Below are positions 50,024 through 58,626 of a stretch of 64,000 bases of DNA, one piece after another. Under the pieces are notes generated by a model, which saw nothing but the letters and a program-made list of their open reading frames with translations, searched no databases and was not told where the DNA came from. The number at the start of each line of letters is the position of its first letter. Within the stretch, counting starts at the first letter, position 1. Both the position numbers and the translations under genes were made by a program. Source of the stretch: Nocardioides daphniae (GTDB lineage Bacteria; Actinomycetota; Actinomycetes; Propionibacteriales; Nocardioidaceae); NCBI RefSeq assembly GCF_004777465.1, contig NZ_CP038462.1, positions 1,736,001 through 1,800,000 on the forward strand, given 5' to 3'.

Positions 50024-50662
50024 TCACCACCCGACGAGGGTCAGCACCGACGAGTCAGGCGTCGGGGCGTCGAAGTGACGCCGTACGAGCAGCGCCCGGA
50101 CGTCAGCCGCGCCTGGAGTCGGATCGAGCTCGGCGCGCACCCGCCCGTCGTGGTCGACCGCCAGCTGGTGCAGCACGGCAGAGCCCACCCCTCGCCCACG
50201 CCACGACTCCTCGAGGACCAGCGAGTGCAGCACCAGGGCGTCCTCCGCCGAGGTGCTCAGCGTCCCGACGGGCTCCCCGTCGACCAGCACCTGGCCCTGC
50301 CCGTCGAGCGCACTGAGCGTGAGGCGTCCTTCCCACAGGGGGTCGTGGCCCCAGTTGCGCAGCGCGTGGCGCCAACGACGCTCCCGCACGTCACCGCGGG
50401 GCCACTGGGCACGGTGCCGACGTACGAAGCCGGCGACACGGCGTACGTGGGCATGGTCGGCAGCCGTCCACTCCGCGACCGGCACCGCCAGCAGCTCGGC
50501 CGTGCGGATGCCTGCCAGCTGCCCGACGCTCCACCGGGCCCCCGGAGCGCGGGTGCCGACCGAGCTCGAGGCGGGCGTGGTGTGCCACTCCTCGATCTCC
50601 TCGACCCGGCAGTTGACCACGCGGCGCCACAGCTCGAGGACGTCGTCGTTAGGGGCTGGCAC
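50024..50662 (-). CDS. GNAT-like acetyltransferase
   Basis: A 212-residue protein. The C-terminal 80 residues have a GNAT-like acetyl-CoA motif (LVLEESWRGRGVGSAVLHQL, with RGRGVG as the R-x-x-G-x-G/A loop). The N-terminal part, ELWRRVVNCRVEEIEEWH, is Trp- and Arg-rich and not recognised. No substrate can be proposed. Single gene between plus-strand genes, intact. Confidence 0.6.
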   Translation of the reverse strand: MPAPNDDVLELWRRVVNCRVEEIEEWHTTPASSSVGTRAPGARWSVGQLAGIRTAELLAVPVAEWTAADHAHVRRVAGFVRRHRAQWPRGDVRERRWRHALRNWGHDPLWEGRLTLSALDGQGQVLVDGEPVGTLSTSAEDALVLHSLVLEESWRGRGVGSAVLHQLAVDHDGRVRAELDPTPGAADVRALLVRRHFDAPTPDSSVLTLVGW

Positions 50663-50743
50663 GCAGTGATGGTAGGCGGGTTGCCACGCAATGCCGGACT
50701 TCGGGTGGGCGCTCTGTCACGATGTCGACATGAGGGCGCCGCG

Positions 50744-51658
50744 ATGAGGGCCGACACCTGGCAGCCGCAGCCGGGGTGGCAACGCCTCCCCGGTGGGCCC
50801 GCCTCCACTGGTCTCTGGTTGGTGCCGGGTCCTGACCGACCGATCGTGGTGAAGCGGATCTCCGCCCCCGGGCCGTACGACCCGCCCGAGACGGGCCAGC
50901 CGCACCACCCGGCGTACTGGCGTCGGGCCGCGGACGTTGCCGCGTCCGGGGTCGTCGACACGACGCCGGGGCTGCGCTCCGTGCCCGCGCTGCGCATCGA
51001 CGAGGACGAGGCTGGCATCACGCTGCTCCACCCGTGGGTGGAGCCGGAGGAGCACAACGGACTCTTCCTCGCCCGCAGCCTCGGCCGATTCGCGGCCACG
51101 CCCCTCGTCGAGGCCCCGTGGACGGCGCGCGACCAGCTCGCCACCCGTCTGGGCCACGTGGCTCGGCGCGGTGGGTGGACCACCCTGGCCCGTACGCCGG
51201 TGGCCGACGTCGCCGACCTGCTGTGGCGTCGGCGTGAGGTGCACCTCGGTCGTCTGTCCGACCACCGGCACGTGATGCAGCACGGTGACCCCGTGCCGGC
51301 CAACCTGCGGGGCCGCGACGGGGACGACGTCGTCGCCATCGACTGGTCAGGCCTGGGCACCGCACCCGCCGGCGCCGACCTGGGCTACCTGACGCTGAGC
51401 GTCCGTGAGGAGTTCGACCCGCTGCTCGTGGCCTACCTCGGCGGCCTCGGCACCGACGTCGACCGTGACGAGGTGCGGTACGCCGCGCAGGTCACGGCCG
51501 TCTACACCGTGCTCACCCGCACCGACTGGGCGCTGGCCAGGGTGGCCGGCGGCGAGGGTGCCCTGGCCGGGAAGTTCCGGCACCCGAGCGTGGCGCCCTA
51601 CATCAGGGCGATGCAGCGTCAGTTCCCGCAGATCGAGGCGCTGACCGCTCGGACCTGA
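50744..51658 (+). CDS. aminoglycoside phosphotransferase-like kinase
   Basis: A 304-residue protein kinase-like phosphotransferase. A lysine in PIVVKRISAPG probably corresponds to the ATP-binding lysine; the catalytic loop is MQHGDPVPANL (H-x-D-x4-N) and the metal-binding segment VVAIDWSGLG. Such enzymes phosphorylate small molecules (choline, sugars, antibiotics); resistance cannot be inferred. ATG 50744; the upstream open frame is on top of the minus-strand gene and rejected. Confidence 0.7.
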   Translation: MRADTWQPQPGWQRLPGGPASTGLWLVPGPDRPIVVKRISAPGPYDPPETGQPHHPAYWRRAADVAASGVVDTTPGLRSVPALRIDEDEAGITLLHPWVEPEEHNGLFLARSLGRFAATPLVEAPWTARDQLATRLGHVARRGGWTTLARTPVADVADLLWRRREVHLGRLSDHRHVMQHGDPVPANLRGRDGDDVVAIDWSGLGTAPAGADLGYLTLSVREEFDPLLVAYLGGLGTDVDRDEVRYAAQVTAVYTVLTRTDWALARVAGGEGALAGKFRHPSVAPYIRAMQRQFPQIEALTART

Positions 51659-51683
51659 GAGAGGCGGCCGCCGGTGTCCTGGG

Positions 51684-52616
51684 TCAGAGGCTGCTGGCCG
51701 AGAAGGTGTCGCACGCCTCGAGGTCGCCGGTCTCGTAGCCGGTGCTGAACCACCGCATCCGCTGCTCCGACGAGCCGTGGGTCCAGCCCTCCTTGTCGAC
51801 ACGCCCCCCGGAGCGCTTCTGGATCCGGTCGTCACCCACGGCCTTCGCCGAGTCGAGCGCCTCGGTGATGTCGCCCTCGTCGAGGTCCTCGATGATGGCG
51901 ACCCCCTCACCGGTGCCCTCGGCGGCACGGGTCCACATGCCGGCGTAGCAGTCGGCCTGGAGCTCGAGGCGCACGGCGTCGCTGTCGGCGCCGCGCTGGG
52001 TGCGGACCTTGCCCATGGTGCCGAGGAGGTTCTGGACGTGGTGGCCGTACTCGTGGGCCAGGACGTAGGGCTCCACGAAGTCGCCGCCCTGGCCACCGAG
52101 CTGGCCCTCGAGAACCTCGGCGAAGAAGGTGGTGTCGAGGTAGATGCCCTGGTCGGCGGGGCAGTAGAACGGGCCGACCTGGCTCGAGGCCTGGCCGCAG
52201 CCCGTGCTGGTGGCTCCCGAGAACGTCGACATCGTGCCGGACGGAAGGTGCCACCGCCCCGCTCGAAGAGGTCGCTCCAGTAGTGTAGAGGGAGTTCTCC
52301 ACCGCCACCCGGGCGCAGTCGACGTCCTCGTTGGCGTCGGCGCCGGTCTGGCAGTTGGCGTAGCGCTCGCTGTCGCCCATCCGTGTCGTGTCCGTGCCCA
52401 CGCCCTGACCGAGCATCCCGCCCGGCAACCCGAGCCACCGTTGCCGCCCAGGCAGCTGGCCGCCAGCACGATGATGAGGACGATCAGCATGCCCGCCCCA
52501 CCACCGGCCTTGACGCCACCGGGGATCGGGATCCCGTTGCTTCCCCCGCCGAGTCCGGAACCGCCCCGGTCGGAGACCCGACCGGTGTCGAGGCTGGCCT
52601 TGGGGTTGAAGCGCAT
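51684..52616 (-). CDS. neutral zinc metallopeptidase, YpfJ family (three indels)
   Basis: Membrane-anchored metalloprotease, about 311 residues after repair. Start MRFNPKASLDTGRVSDRGG is the typical leader, followed by a transmembrane helix (GMLIVLIIVLAAS). The zinc site is VLAHEYGHHVQNLLG (HExxH with a third ligand in ELQADCYAGMW). Three lost bases near 52436, 52282 and 52251 cancel to a continuous but wrong middle section of about 60 residues; in the other frames the family sequence (MGDSERYANCQTG, SDLFERGGG) is recovered. Confidence 0.88.
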   Translation of the reverse strand: MRFNPKASLDTGRVSDRGGSGLGGGSNGIPIPGGVKAGGGAGMLIVLIIVLAASCLGGNGGSGCRAGCSVRAWARTRHGWATASATPTARPAPTPTRTSTAPGWRWRTPSTLLERPLRAGRWHLPSGTMSTFSGATSTGCGQASSQVGPFYCPADQGIYLDTTFFAEVLEGQLGGQGGDFVEPYVLAHEYGHHVQNLLGTMGKVRTQRGADSDAVRLELQADCYAGMWTRAAEGTGEGVAIIEDLDEGDITEALDSAKAVGDDRIQKRSGGRVDKEGWTHGSSEQRMRWFSTGYETGDLEACDTFSASSL

Positions 52617-52668
52617 GTGGACAGTCCTTCCGCGTCGGCGCCAACGGGCTTCTGGAGCCTGATCTCCG

Positions 52669-52674
52669 TAGACT
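52669..52674 (+). promoter_or_regulatory. -10 of the ABC-F gene
   Basis: TAGACT, a TANNNT -10, ends nine bases before ATG 52684, giving a nearly leaderless transcript. Confidence 0.4.
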
Positions 52675-52683
52675 AGTCACGAG

Positions 52684-54281
52684 ATGATCACTGCCCAACA
52701 GCTTGAGGTCCGCGCCGGCGCGCGTCTCCTCATGGAAAACGTCAGCTTCCGTGTCGCAGCCGGGGACAAGGTCGGGCTCGTCGGTCGCAACGGTGCCGGC
52801 AAGACCACCATGACCAAGGTCCTGGCAGGGGAGGCCCAGCCCGCGTCGGGCGAGGTGGTCCGCGGCGGCCAGGTGGGCTACCTCCCGCAGGACCCGCGCA
52901 CCGGCGACCCCGAGGTGATCGCGAGCGACCGCATCCTCTCCGCCCGCGGCCTCGACGACGTCGTACGACGGATGCGTCGCGCCGAGGAGGAGATGGGGAG
53001 CGACGACCCGGCCGTGCGCGAGAAGGCGATGCGCCGCTACGCCCGCGCCGACGACGACCTCCACGCCAACGGTGGCTACTCCGCGCAGTCGGAGGCCGCC
53101 ACGATCGCCAGCAGCCTCGGCATCGAGGAGCGCATCCTCAGCCAGCCGCTGAAGACCCTCTCCGGTGGTCAGCGCCGTCGCATCGAGCTGGCCCGCATCC
53201 TCTTCTCCGGGCCGAGACCCTGATCCTGGACGAGCCGACCAACCACCTGGACGCCGACTCGATCGTCTGGCTGCGTGAGTTCCTGAAGAACCACAAGGGC
53301 GGCTTCATCGTGATCAGCCACGACAACGCCCTCATGGAGCAGGTGGTCAACAAGGTCCTGCACCTCGACGCCAACCGCGCCACCATCGACGTCTACAACA
53401 TGGGCTGGAAGCAGTACCTGACGCAGCGCGAGACCGACGAGCGTCGCCGCCGTCGGGAGCGCCAGAACGCCGAGTCCAAGGCCAAGGTCCTTACCGACCA
53501 GGCCAACAAGATGCGCGCCAAGGCCTCGAAGGCCTCAGCCGCGCAGTCGATGCTCAAGCGCGCCGAGAAGATGGTCTCGGGGCTTGAGGGCGAGCGCCAG
53601 CAGGACAAGGTGGCCGCGATCAAGTTCCCGGCTCCTGCCGCCTGCGGCAAGACGCCCCTGATGGCGGAGGGGCTCTCCCGCTCCTACGGTGCCCTGGAGA
53701 TCTTCACCGGCGTCGACCTCGCCATCGACCGCGGTTCCCGGGTCGTCATCCTGGGCCTGAACGGTGCCGGCAAGACGACGATGCTGCGGCTCCTGGCCGG
53801 GGTCGACGAGCCCAACAGCGGCACCGTCGTGCCGGGCCACGGGCTCAAGGTGGGCTACTACGCGCAGGAGCACGAGACCCTGGACACGAGGCGCACCGTC
53901 CTGGAGAACATGCAGTCGGCCGCGCCCCAGCTCACCGACACCGAGGCGCGCTCCGTGCTCGGTTCGTTCCTCTTCAGCGGCGACGACGCCCACAAGCCGG
54001 CGGGCGTGCTCTCCGGTGGCGAGAAGACCCGCCTGGCCCTGGCCAGCCTGGTCGTGTCGAGCGCCAACGTGCTGCTGCTCGACGAGCCGACCAACAACCT
54101 CGACCCCGCGTCGCGCGAGGAGGTCCTGGCCGCGATCCGCTCGTACGAGGGGGCGATCGTGCTGGTGACCCACGACGAGGGCGCCGTGCGTGCCCTGGAG
54201 CCCGACCGCGTCCTCCTGCTGCCCGACGGCGACGAGGACCTCTGGAACGACGACTACGCCGACCTCGTGTCGCTGGCCTGA
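52684..54281 (+). CDS. ABC-F family ATP-binding protein (one indel)
   Basis: Soluble tandem-ATPase of the ABC-F family, 532 residues after repair; these act on ribosomes in translation or antibiotic protection. Walker A motifs GRNGAGKTT near residue 36 and GLNGAGKTT; signatures LSGGQRRRIELA and LSGGEKTRLALA; Walker B LILDEPTNHLD and LLLDEPTNNLD; a charged linker helix (RERQNAESKAKV) between them. One G lost near 53212 (GGGG read as GGG) creates a false stop. Which ABC-F subfamily is not clear. Confidence 0.92.
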
Positions 54282-54286
54282 CGGTG

Positions 54287-54319
54287 TTGCTACCCGTGGG
54301 TAGCAAGTGCCTCTAGGAT
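54287..54319 (+). promoter_or_regulatory. perfect palindrome plus -10 before the enoyl-CoA hydratase
   Basis: TTGCTACCC (54287-54295), GT, GGGTAGCAA (54298-54306) has nine-base arms with no mismatch. It covers the -35 area of a promoter with -10 TAGGAT at 54314-54319 and ATG at 54326. This is a typical repressor operator, TetR or GntR family by geometry. It lies six bases after the ABC-F stop and could also act as a terminator. Confidence 0.7.
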
Positions 54320-54325
54320 GCGTCC

Positions 54326-55114
54326 ATGACTCCTGAGGACCTTGCTGCCGTCGGACTTCGTTACCAGGTCGACGGCGCCGTCGCGACGATCACCATCGAC
54401 CGCCCCGAGGTGCGCAACGCCCAGACCCCCGCGATGTGGCGCGCCCTCGCCGCGATCGGCCGGTCGATCGGCGACGACGTACGCGTCGTCGTCGTCGAGG
54501 GCGAGGCCGAGCACTTCTCCAGCGGCCTCGACCGCAGCGTGCTCGACCCCCGGGGCACCGCAGGCGGCGAGTCGATCCTGCACCTCCTCGCCGGCAGCGA
54601 CGAGGCGATGGCGGACACGATCGGCGAGTACCAGGAGGGGTTCACCTTCCTGCGCGACCCGCGCTTCGTGAGCATCGCGAAGGTGCGCGGCTACGCCGTG
54701 GGTGCCGGCTTCCAACTGGCCCTCTCCTGCGACATCCGCCTGGTCTCGAGCGACGCCAAGTTCTCCATGAAGGAGTCCGCGCTCGGACTGGTGCCCGACC
54801 TCACGGGAACAAAGCCGCTGGTCGAGGCTGTTGGCTACAGCAGGGCCCTGGAGATCTGCGCCACCGCACGCGTGGTGGAGGCAGAGGAGGCCGTGAGGAT
54901 CGGGTTGGCGCTCTCGGCGCACCCCGCTGACGAGCTGGACGAGGCGGTGAACACCTTGGCGAGGACGCTGGTGAGCACCATGCCCGACGTCGTCACCGAG
55001 ACCAAGGCCCTGCTCCGGGGGGCCGACCAGCGCAACCTCGACGAGCAGCGCGAACTCGAGCGGACGTCGCAGGTGCGACGCTTCCGTGCCGTGGCAGCCG
55101 CGATGAGCGGCTGA
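54326..55114 (+). CDS. enoyl-CoA hydratase/isomerase family protein
   Basis: Crotonase-fold protein, 262 residues. VATITIDRPEVRNAQ, oxyanion-hole segment EHFSSGLDRSV, and VRGYAVGAGFQLALSCDIRLVS with KFSMKESALGLVPD. The first catalytic glutamate position of classic hydratases reads as Gln/Ala (VGAGFQLAL), so dehydration chemistry is uncertain; isomerase or other acyl-CoA reaction is possible. Leaderless start after a palindrome operator. Followed 12 bases later by an ABC exporter, suggesting one operon. Confidence 0.85.
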   Translation: MTPEDLAAVGLRYQVDGAVATITIDRPEVRNAQTPAMWRALAAIGRSIGDDVRVVVVEGEAEHFSSGLDRSVLDPRGTAGGESILHLLAGSDEAMADTIGEYQEGFTFLRDPRFVSIAKVRGYAVGAGFQLALSCDIRLVSSDAKFSMKESALGLVPDLTGTKPLVEAVGYSRALEICATARVVEAEEAVRIGLALSAHPADELDEAVNTLARTLVSTMPDVVTETKALLRGADQRNLDEQRELERTSQVRRFRAVAAAMSG

Positions 55115-55126
55115 GAAGGAGATGCC

Positions 55127-57028
55127 ATGTCGATGATGGGAATGGGCGGGGGACGGCCCGCCATGCGCCACATGAGGGCCGACAGGTCCGTCGTCGACAC
55201 GCACCTCGAACGTCGCACGTTGCGGCGTGTGCTGGGGTTCGCCCGTCCGCACCGTCGCATCATCGCCTGGTTCCTGGGCCTGACGGTCCTGGACGCGGCC
55301 CTGGTGGCCGTGCCGCCGCTGCTGCTGCAGCGGATCATCGACGACGGCGTCGTCGCCGGTGACGTCTCCCTGGTGGCCTGGCTGGCGGCCGGCGTGGCCG
55401 CGGTGGCCCTGCTCGGCGCCGTCTTCACGGTGGTCAACGGCTGGTTCTCCAGCCGGATCGGCGAGGGTCTCATCTTCGACCTGCGCACGCAGGTCTTCGC
55501 CCACGTGCAGCGCCAGTCGCTCGCCTTCTTCACCCGCACCCAGACCGGGGCCCTGGTCAGCCGGCTCAACAACGACGTGATCGGCGCCCAGCGTGCCTTC
55601 ACGTCGACGCTGCAGAGCACCGTGTCCAACGTGGTCTCCGCGCTCGTCGTGGGCGTCACGATGCTCTTCCTGAGCTGGCAGGTGACGCTGCTCTGCCTGC
55701 TGCTCTTCCCGTTCCTGCTGCTCGCCTCGCGCATGGTCGGCGCCAGGTTGGCCGGACTCACGCGTGCACAGATGGACGGCAACGCCGACCTCGGCAACGC
55801 GATGACCGAGCGGTTCAACGTCGGCGGCGCCATGCTCCTGAAGCTCTTCGGGCGACGCGCGGACGAGGACGCGTTCTACGCCTCCAAGGCGGCGGTCGTG
55901 CGCGACCTGGGGATCCGGATCTCGCTGCTCACCCGCTTCTTCATGGCCGCGATGAGCCTGGTCCCTGCGCTGGCGACCGCGCTGGTCTACGGGCTCGGCG
56001 GCTACCTCGCGATCCGTGGCGACCTCTCCGTCGGAACCGTGGTGGCCCTCGGCATCCTGCTGACCCGCCTCCTCGGGCCCCTGCAGGCCCTCTCGAACGT
56101 GCGGATCGACGTCATGACCGCGCTGGTCTCCTTCGACCGCGTCTTCGAGATCCTCGACCTGCCCTCCCTGATCCAGGAGCGTCCCGACGCCGTCCGTCTG
56201 GAGGCCGGTCCCACCAGCCTCGAGTTCCGCGACGTGCACTTCAGCTACCCGCGTGCGGAGGACGTCTCGCTGGCCTCCTTGGAGGGCGTGGCCCGCAAGG
56301 AGAGCCGCGACTCCGGCGAGGTGCTCCACGGCGTCTCGTTCACCGCCGCCCCCGGCCAGGTGGTGGCCCTGGTCGGTCCCTCCGGCGCGGGGAAGTCCAC
56401 CATGACCCACCTCGTCGCCCGGCTGTACGACGTCGACAGCGGGAGCGTGCTCGTCGGCGGGCACGACGTACGAGACGTCGAGCTGGAGTCGTTGGAGTCC
56501 GTGGTGGGCTACGTGACCCAGGACGCGCACATGTTCCACGACACGATCCGTGCCAACCTGCTGTACGCGCGCCCCGGTGCCACCGAGGACGAGATCTGGG
56601 CCGCCCTGGAGTCCGCCCACGTGGCCCAGCTGGTCCGCTCGCTGCCCGACGGCCTGGACACCGTCGTGGGCGACCGCGGCTACCGCCTCTCCGGTGGCGA
56701 GCGGCAGCGACTGGCGATCGCCCGACTCCTGCTCAAGGCACCGGCCGTCGTGGTCCTCGACGAGGCCACCGCCCACCTCGACAGCGAGTCTGAGGCTGCG
56801 GTGCAGCGCGCGCTGGACAACGCCCTCGCCGGACGTACCTCGCTCGTCATCGCGCACCGTCTGTCGACCGTGCGCGGCGCCGACCAGATCCTCGTCCTCG
56901 ACCAGGGACGCGTGGTCGAGCGCGGCACGCACGCCGAGCTGCTGGCACACGGCGGTCTCTATGCCGACCTGCACCGCACCCAGTTCTTCGACGGCGACGC
57001 CGCCGCGCAGTCCGTCGCGACCCTCTGA
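55127..57028 (+). CDS. ABC transporter, fused transmembrane/ATPase exporter
   Basis: Type IV half-exporter of 633 residues working as a dimer. N-terminal Met/Gly-rich lead, six predicted transmembrane helices to about residue 320 (IIAWFLGLTVLDAALVAVP first), then the ATPase: Walker A GPSGAGKST, Q-loop VTQDAHMFHDT, signature LSGGERQRLAIA, Walker B VVVLDEATAHLD, H-loop IAHRLSTVR. Substrate unknown; lipid or drug export typical. ATG 55127 follows AGAAGGAGA. Intact. Confidence 0.93.
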   Translation: MSMMGMGGGRPAMRHMRADRSVVDTHLERRTLRRVLGFARPHRRIIAWFLGLTVLDAALVAVPPLLLQRIIDDGVVAGDVSLVAWLAAGVAAVALLGAVFTVVNGWFSSRIGEGLIFDLRTQVFAHVQRQSLAFFTRTQTGALVSRLNNDVIGAQRAFTSTLQSTVSNVVSALVVGVTMLFLSWQVTLLCLLLFPFLLLASRMVGARLAGLTRAQMDGNADLGNAMTERFNVGGAMLLKLFGRRADEDAFYASKAAVVRDLGIRISLLTRFFMAAMSLVPALATALVYGLGGYLAIRGDLSVGTVVALGILLTRLLGPLQALSNVRIDVMTALVSFDRVFEILDLPSLIQERPDAVRLEAGPTSLEFRDVHFSYPRAEDVSLASLEGVARKESRDSGEVLHGVSFTAAPGQVVALVGPSGAGKSTMTHLVARLYDVDSGSVLVGGHDVRDVELESLESVVGYVTQDAHMFHDTIRANLLYARPGATEDEIWAALESAHVAQLVRSLPDGLDTVVGDRGYRLSGGERQRLAIARLLLKAPAVVVLDEATAHLDSESEAAVQRALDNALAGRTSLVIAHRLSTVRGADQILVLDQGRVVERGTHAELLAHGGLYADLHRTQFFDGDAAAQSVATL

Positions 57029-57068
57029 CGGGCAGAACCGGACCGGTGCCGCTCCTGCGTCGCTGGGA

Positions 57069-57074
57069 TAGGTT
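57069..57074 (+). promoter_or_regulatory. -10 of SDR gene
   Basis: TAGGTT, TANNNT-type, six bases before ATG 57081: leaderless arrangement, separate from the upstream ABC gene. Confidence 0.4.
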
Positions 57075-57080
57075 CAGGTC

Positions 57081-57839
57081 ATGGACCTTGACGTCGCTGA
57101 CCACGTGTACCTGCTCACCGGCGCCAGCAAGGGGCTGGGCCGGGCCACGGCCGAGGCGCTGCTCGCCGACGGGGCGCGCGTGGTGGTCTCGGGCCGCGAC
57201 CCGGACGCTCTGGCCGCCTTCGCCGCGGAGCACCCCCACGCCCAGGTGGAGACCGTCGTCGCCGACAACAGCGACCCCGACACGGCCGAGCTCCTGGTCG
57301 ACCGGGCCAAGCTGCGCTGGGGGCGGGTCGACGGGCTGCTGGTCAGCGTCGGCGGACCGCCGGCCGGACCGGCGCACGCGATGTCGGACGAGCAGTGGCG
57401 TGGTGCCTTCGAGTCGGTCTTCCTGGGCGCCGTACGACTGGCTCGCACCGTCGCGGCCGAGCTGCCCGAGGGAGGCTCGATCGCCTTCGTGCTCTCCACC
57501 AGCGCCAAGTCCCCGGTCAGCGGGCTGGGCATCTCCAACGGCCTGCGCCCCGGCCTGGCCGCAGTGGCCAAGGAGATGGCCGACGAGTTCGGGCCGAAGG
57601 GCATCCGCGTCAACACCCTGCTGCCCGGCCGCATCGACACCGACCGCGTCCGTGAGCTCGACGCGGGGTCGGACGACCCCGACGCCACCCGCACCCTGTG
57701 GGAGGAGCGGATCCCGCTGCGACGCTACGGACGCCCCGAGGAGTTCGGTGCGGTGGCAGCCTTCGTGCTGTCACGCCGCGCGTCATTCCTGACCGGTGTC
57801 GCCGTCCCCGTCGACGGGGGCCTGCTGCGCACCTACTGA
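57081..57839 (+). CDS. short-chain dehydrogenase-like protein lacking the catalytic Tyr/Lys
   Basis: SDR-fold protein of 252 residues. NAD(P) loop LLTGASKGLGRA, VSVGGPPAGPA in place of NNAG, and C-terminal VPVDGG are present. Where the YxxxK pair should lie, after the serine strand AFVLSTSAKSPV, the sequence is SGLGISNGLRPGLAAVAK: no tyrosine, and arginine or a distant lysine instead. It belongs to an SDR subgroup with altered active site and may bind rather than reduce its ligand. The end overlaps SURF1 by 57 bases. Confidence 0.85.
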   Translation: MDLDVADHVYLLTGASKGLGRATAEALLADGARVVVSGRDPDALAAFAAEHPHAQVETVVADNSDPDTAELLVDRAKLRWGRVDGLLVSVGGPPAGPAHAMSDEQWRGAFESVFLGAVRLARTVAAELPEGGSIAFVLSTSAKSPVSGLGISNGLRPGLAAVAKEMADEFGPKGIRVNTLLPGRIDTDRVRELDAGSDDPDATRTLWEERIPLRRYGRPEEFGAVAAFVLSRRASFLTGVAVPVDGGLLRTY

Positions 57840-58571
57840 CGCCTTGCGACGGTCGCGCCACTCGTCGTACAGCAGGTAGAAGAAGCCGAAGATGGCCATG
57901 GCGCCGAAGAACCACCACTGGAGGCCGTAGAAGAAGTGCGGCCCCTCGTCGAGCTCGGGCTCGGCGGGCAGGGTGAGGGCCTCCTCGGGCTCGGGCGACT
58001 CGCTCACGAGCTGGACGAAGCCGCCCAGGGTCTCGTGGTCGATCGCCTCGGCGATGGCCTTGCTGGAGATGGCGCGGGTGCTCTTGTCGGTCACCTTGGT
58101 GGCGTCGCCGGTGGCGTCGGCGCGCACCCGGCCGACCACGTCGACGGTGCCGTCGGGCGGAGCCGGGACGTCGGTGGGTACCTCGCCGCGGTTCTGCGTG
58201 GGCCACCAGCCGCGGTCGACCAGGAGGGTCGCGCCGTCCTCGAGTCGCAACGGGACGACCACCTGGACCCCGGAGCGCTCACGGTTGGTGCGGTAGCGCA
58301 CGAAGACGGTGTCCTCCTCGTCGTACTCGCCGCGGGCGCGCACGGTGGCCCACTCGTCCTGGGCGGAGACCTTGCCGCCGGGCTCCAGGACCTCCTCGAC
58401 CGGCACCGGGTCACGGGCCTCGTTGCGCTCGATGATGGCGTTGCGCTCACGACGGTCCTCGAGGCGGTCGAACTGCCACTGCCCCAGCTCCCACGCCAGC
58501 CAAGAGAGAAGGGCCACGGCGACGAGGAAGAGTCCCCATCGCCTGCTGATGAGGAAGCCAAGACGCTGCAC
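57783..58571 (-). CDS. SURF1-family cytochrome oxidase assembly protein
   Basis: A 262-residue protein with one transmembrane helix at each end (RWGLFLVAVALLSWLAWELG and FFGAMAIFGFFYLLYDEW) around an extracytoplasmic domain. Signature parts: LGQWQFDRLEDRRERN, VVVPLRLEDGATLLVDRGWW and HFFYGLQWWFFG. Helps insert heme a or assemble cytochrome c oxidase; pairs in function with ctaA/ctaB elsewhere in the window. GTG start. Confidence 0.92.
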   Translation of the reverse strand: MQRLGFLISRRWGLFLVAVALLSWLAWELGQWQFDRLEDRRERNAIIERNEARDPVPVEEVLEPGGKVSAQDEWATVRARGEYDEEDTVFVRYRTNRERSGVQVVVPLRLEDGATLLVDRGWWPTQNRGEVPTDVPAPPDGTVDVVGRVRADATGDATKVTDKSTRAISSKAIAEAIDHETLGGFVQLVSESPEPEEALTLPAEPELDEGPHFFYGLQWWFFGAMAIFGFFYLLYDEWRDRRKASVGAQQAPVDGDGDTGQE

Positions 58572-58614
58572 GCCACGAGGTTATCCGCCGCGGCCAACGC
58601 CACCGCGCCGCCCC

Positions 58615-58620
58615 TATGCT
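58615..58620 (+). promoter_or_regulatory. -10 of moaA
   Basis: TATGCT six bases before ATG 58627, a leaderless arrangement. Confidence 0.4.
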
Positions 58621-58626
58621 GGGCCC

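Noticed and set aside
50744..51658. Antibiotic resistance by aminoglycoside phosphotransferase
   Set aside because: The fold is shared by many small-molecule kinases; no resistance-specific residues or mobile context are visible.
51684..52616. Unusual middle domain in the zinc metallopeptidase
   Set aside because: The Arg/Thr/Trp-rich middle is a wrong-frame stretch between three lost bases; the family sequence appears in the alternative frames.
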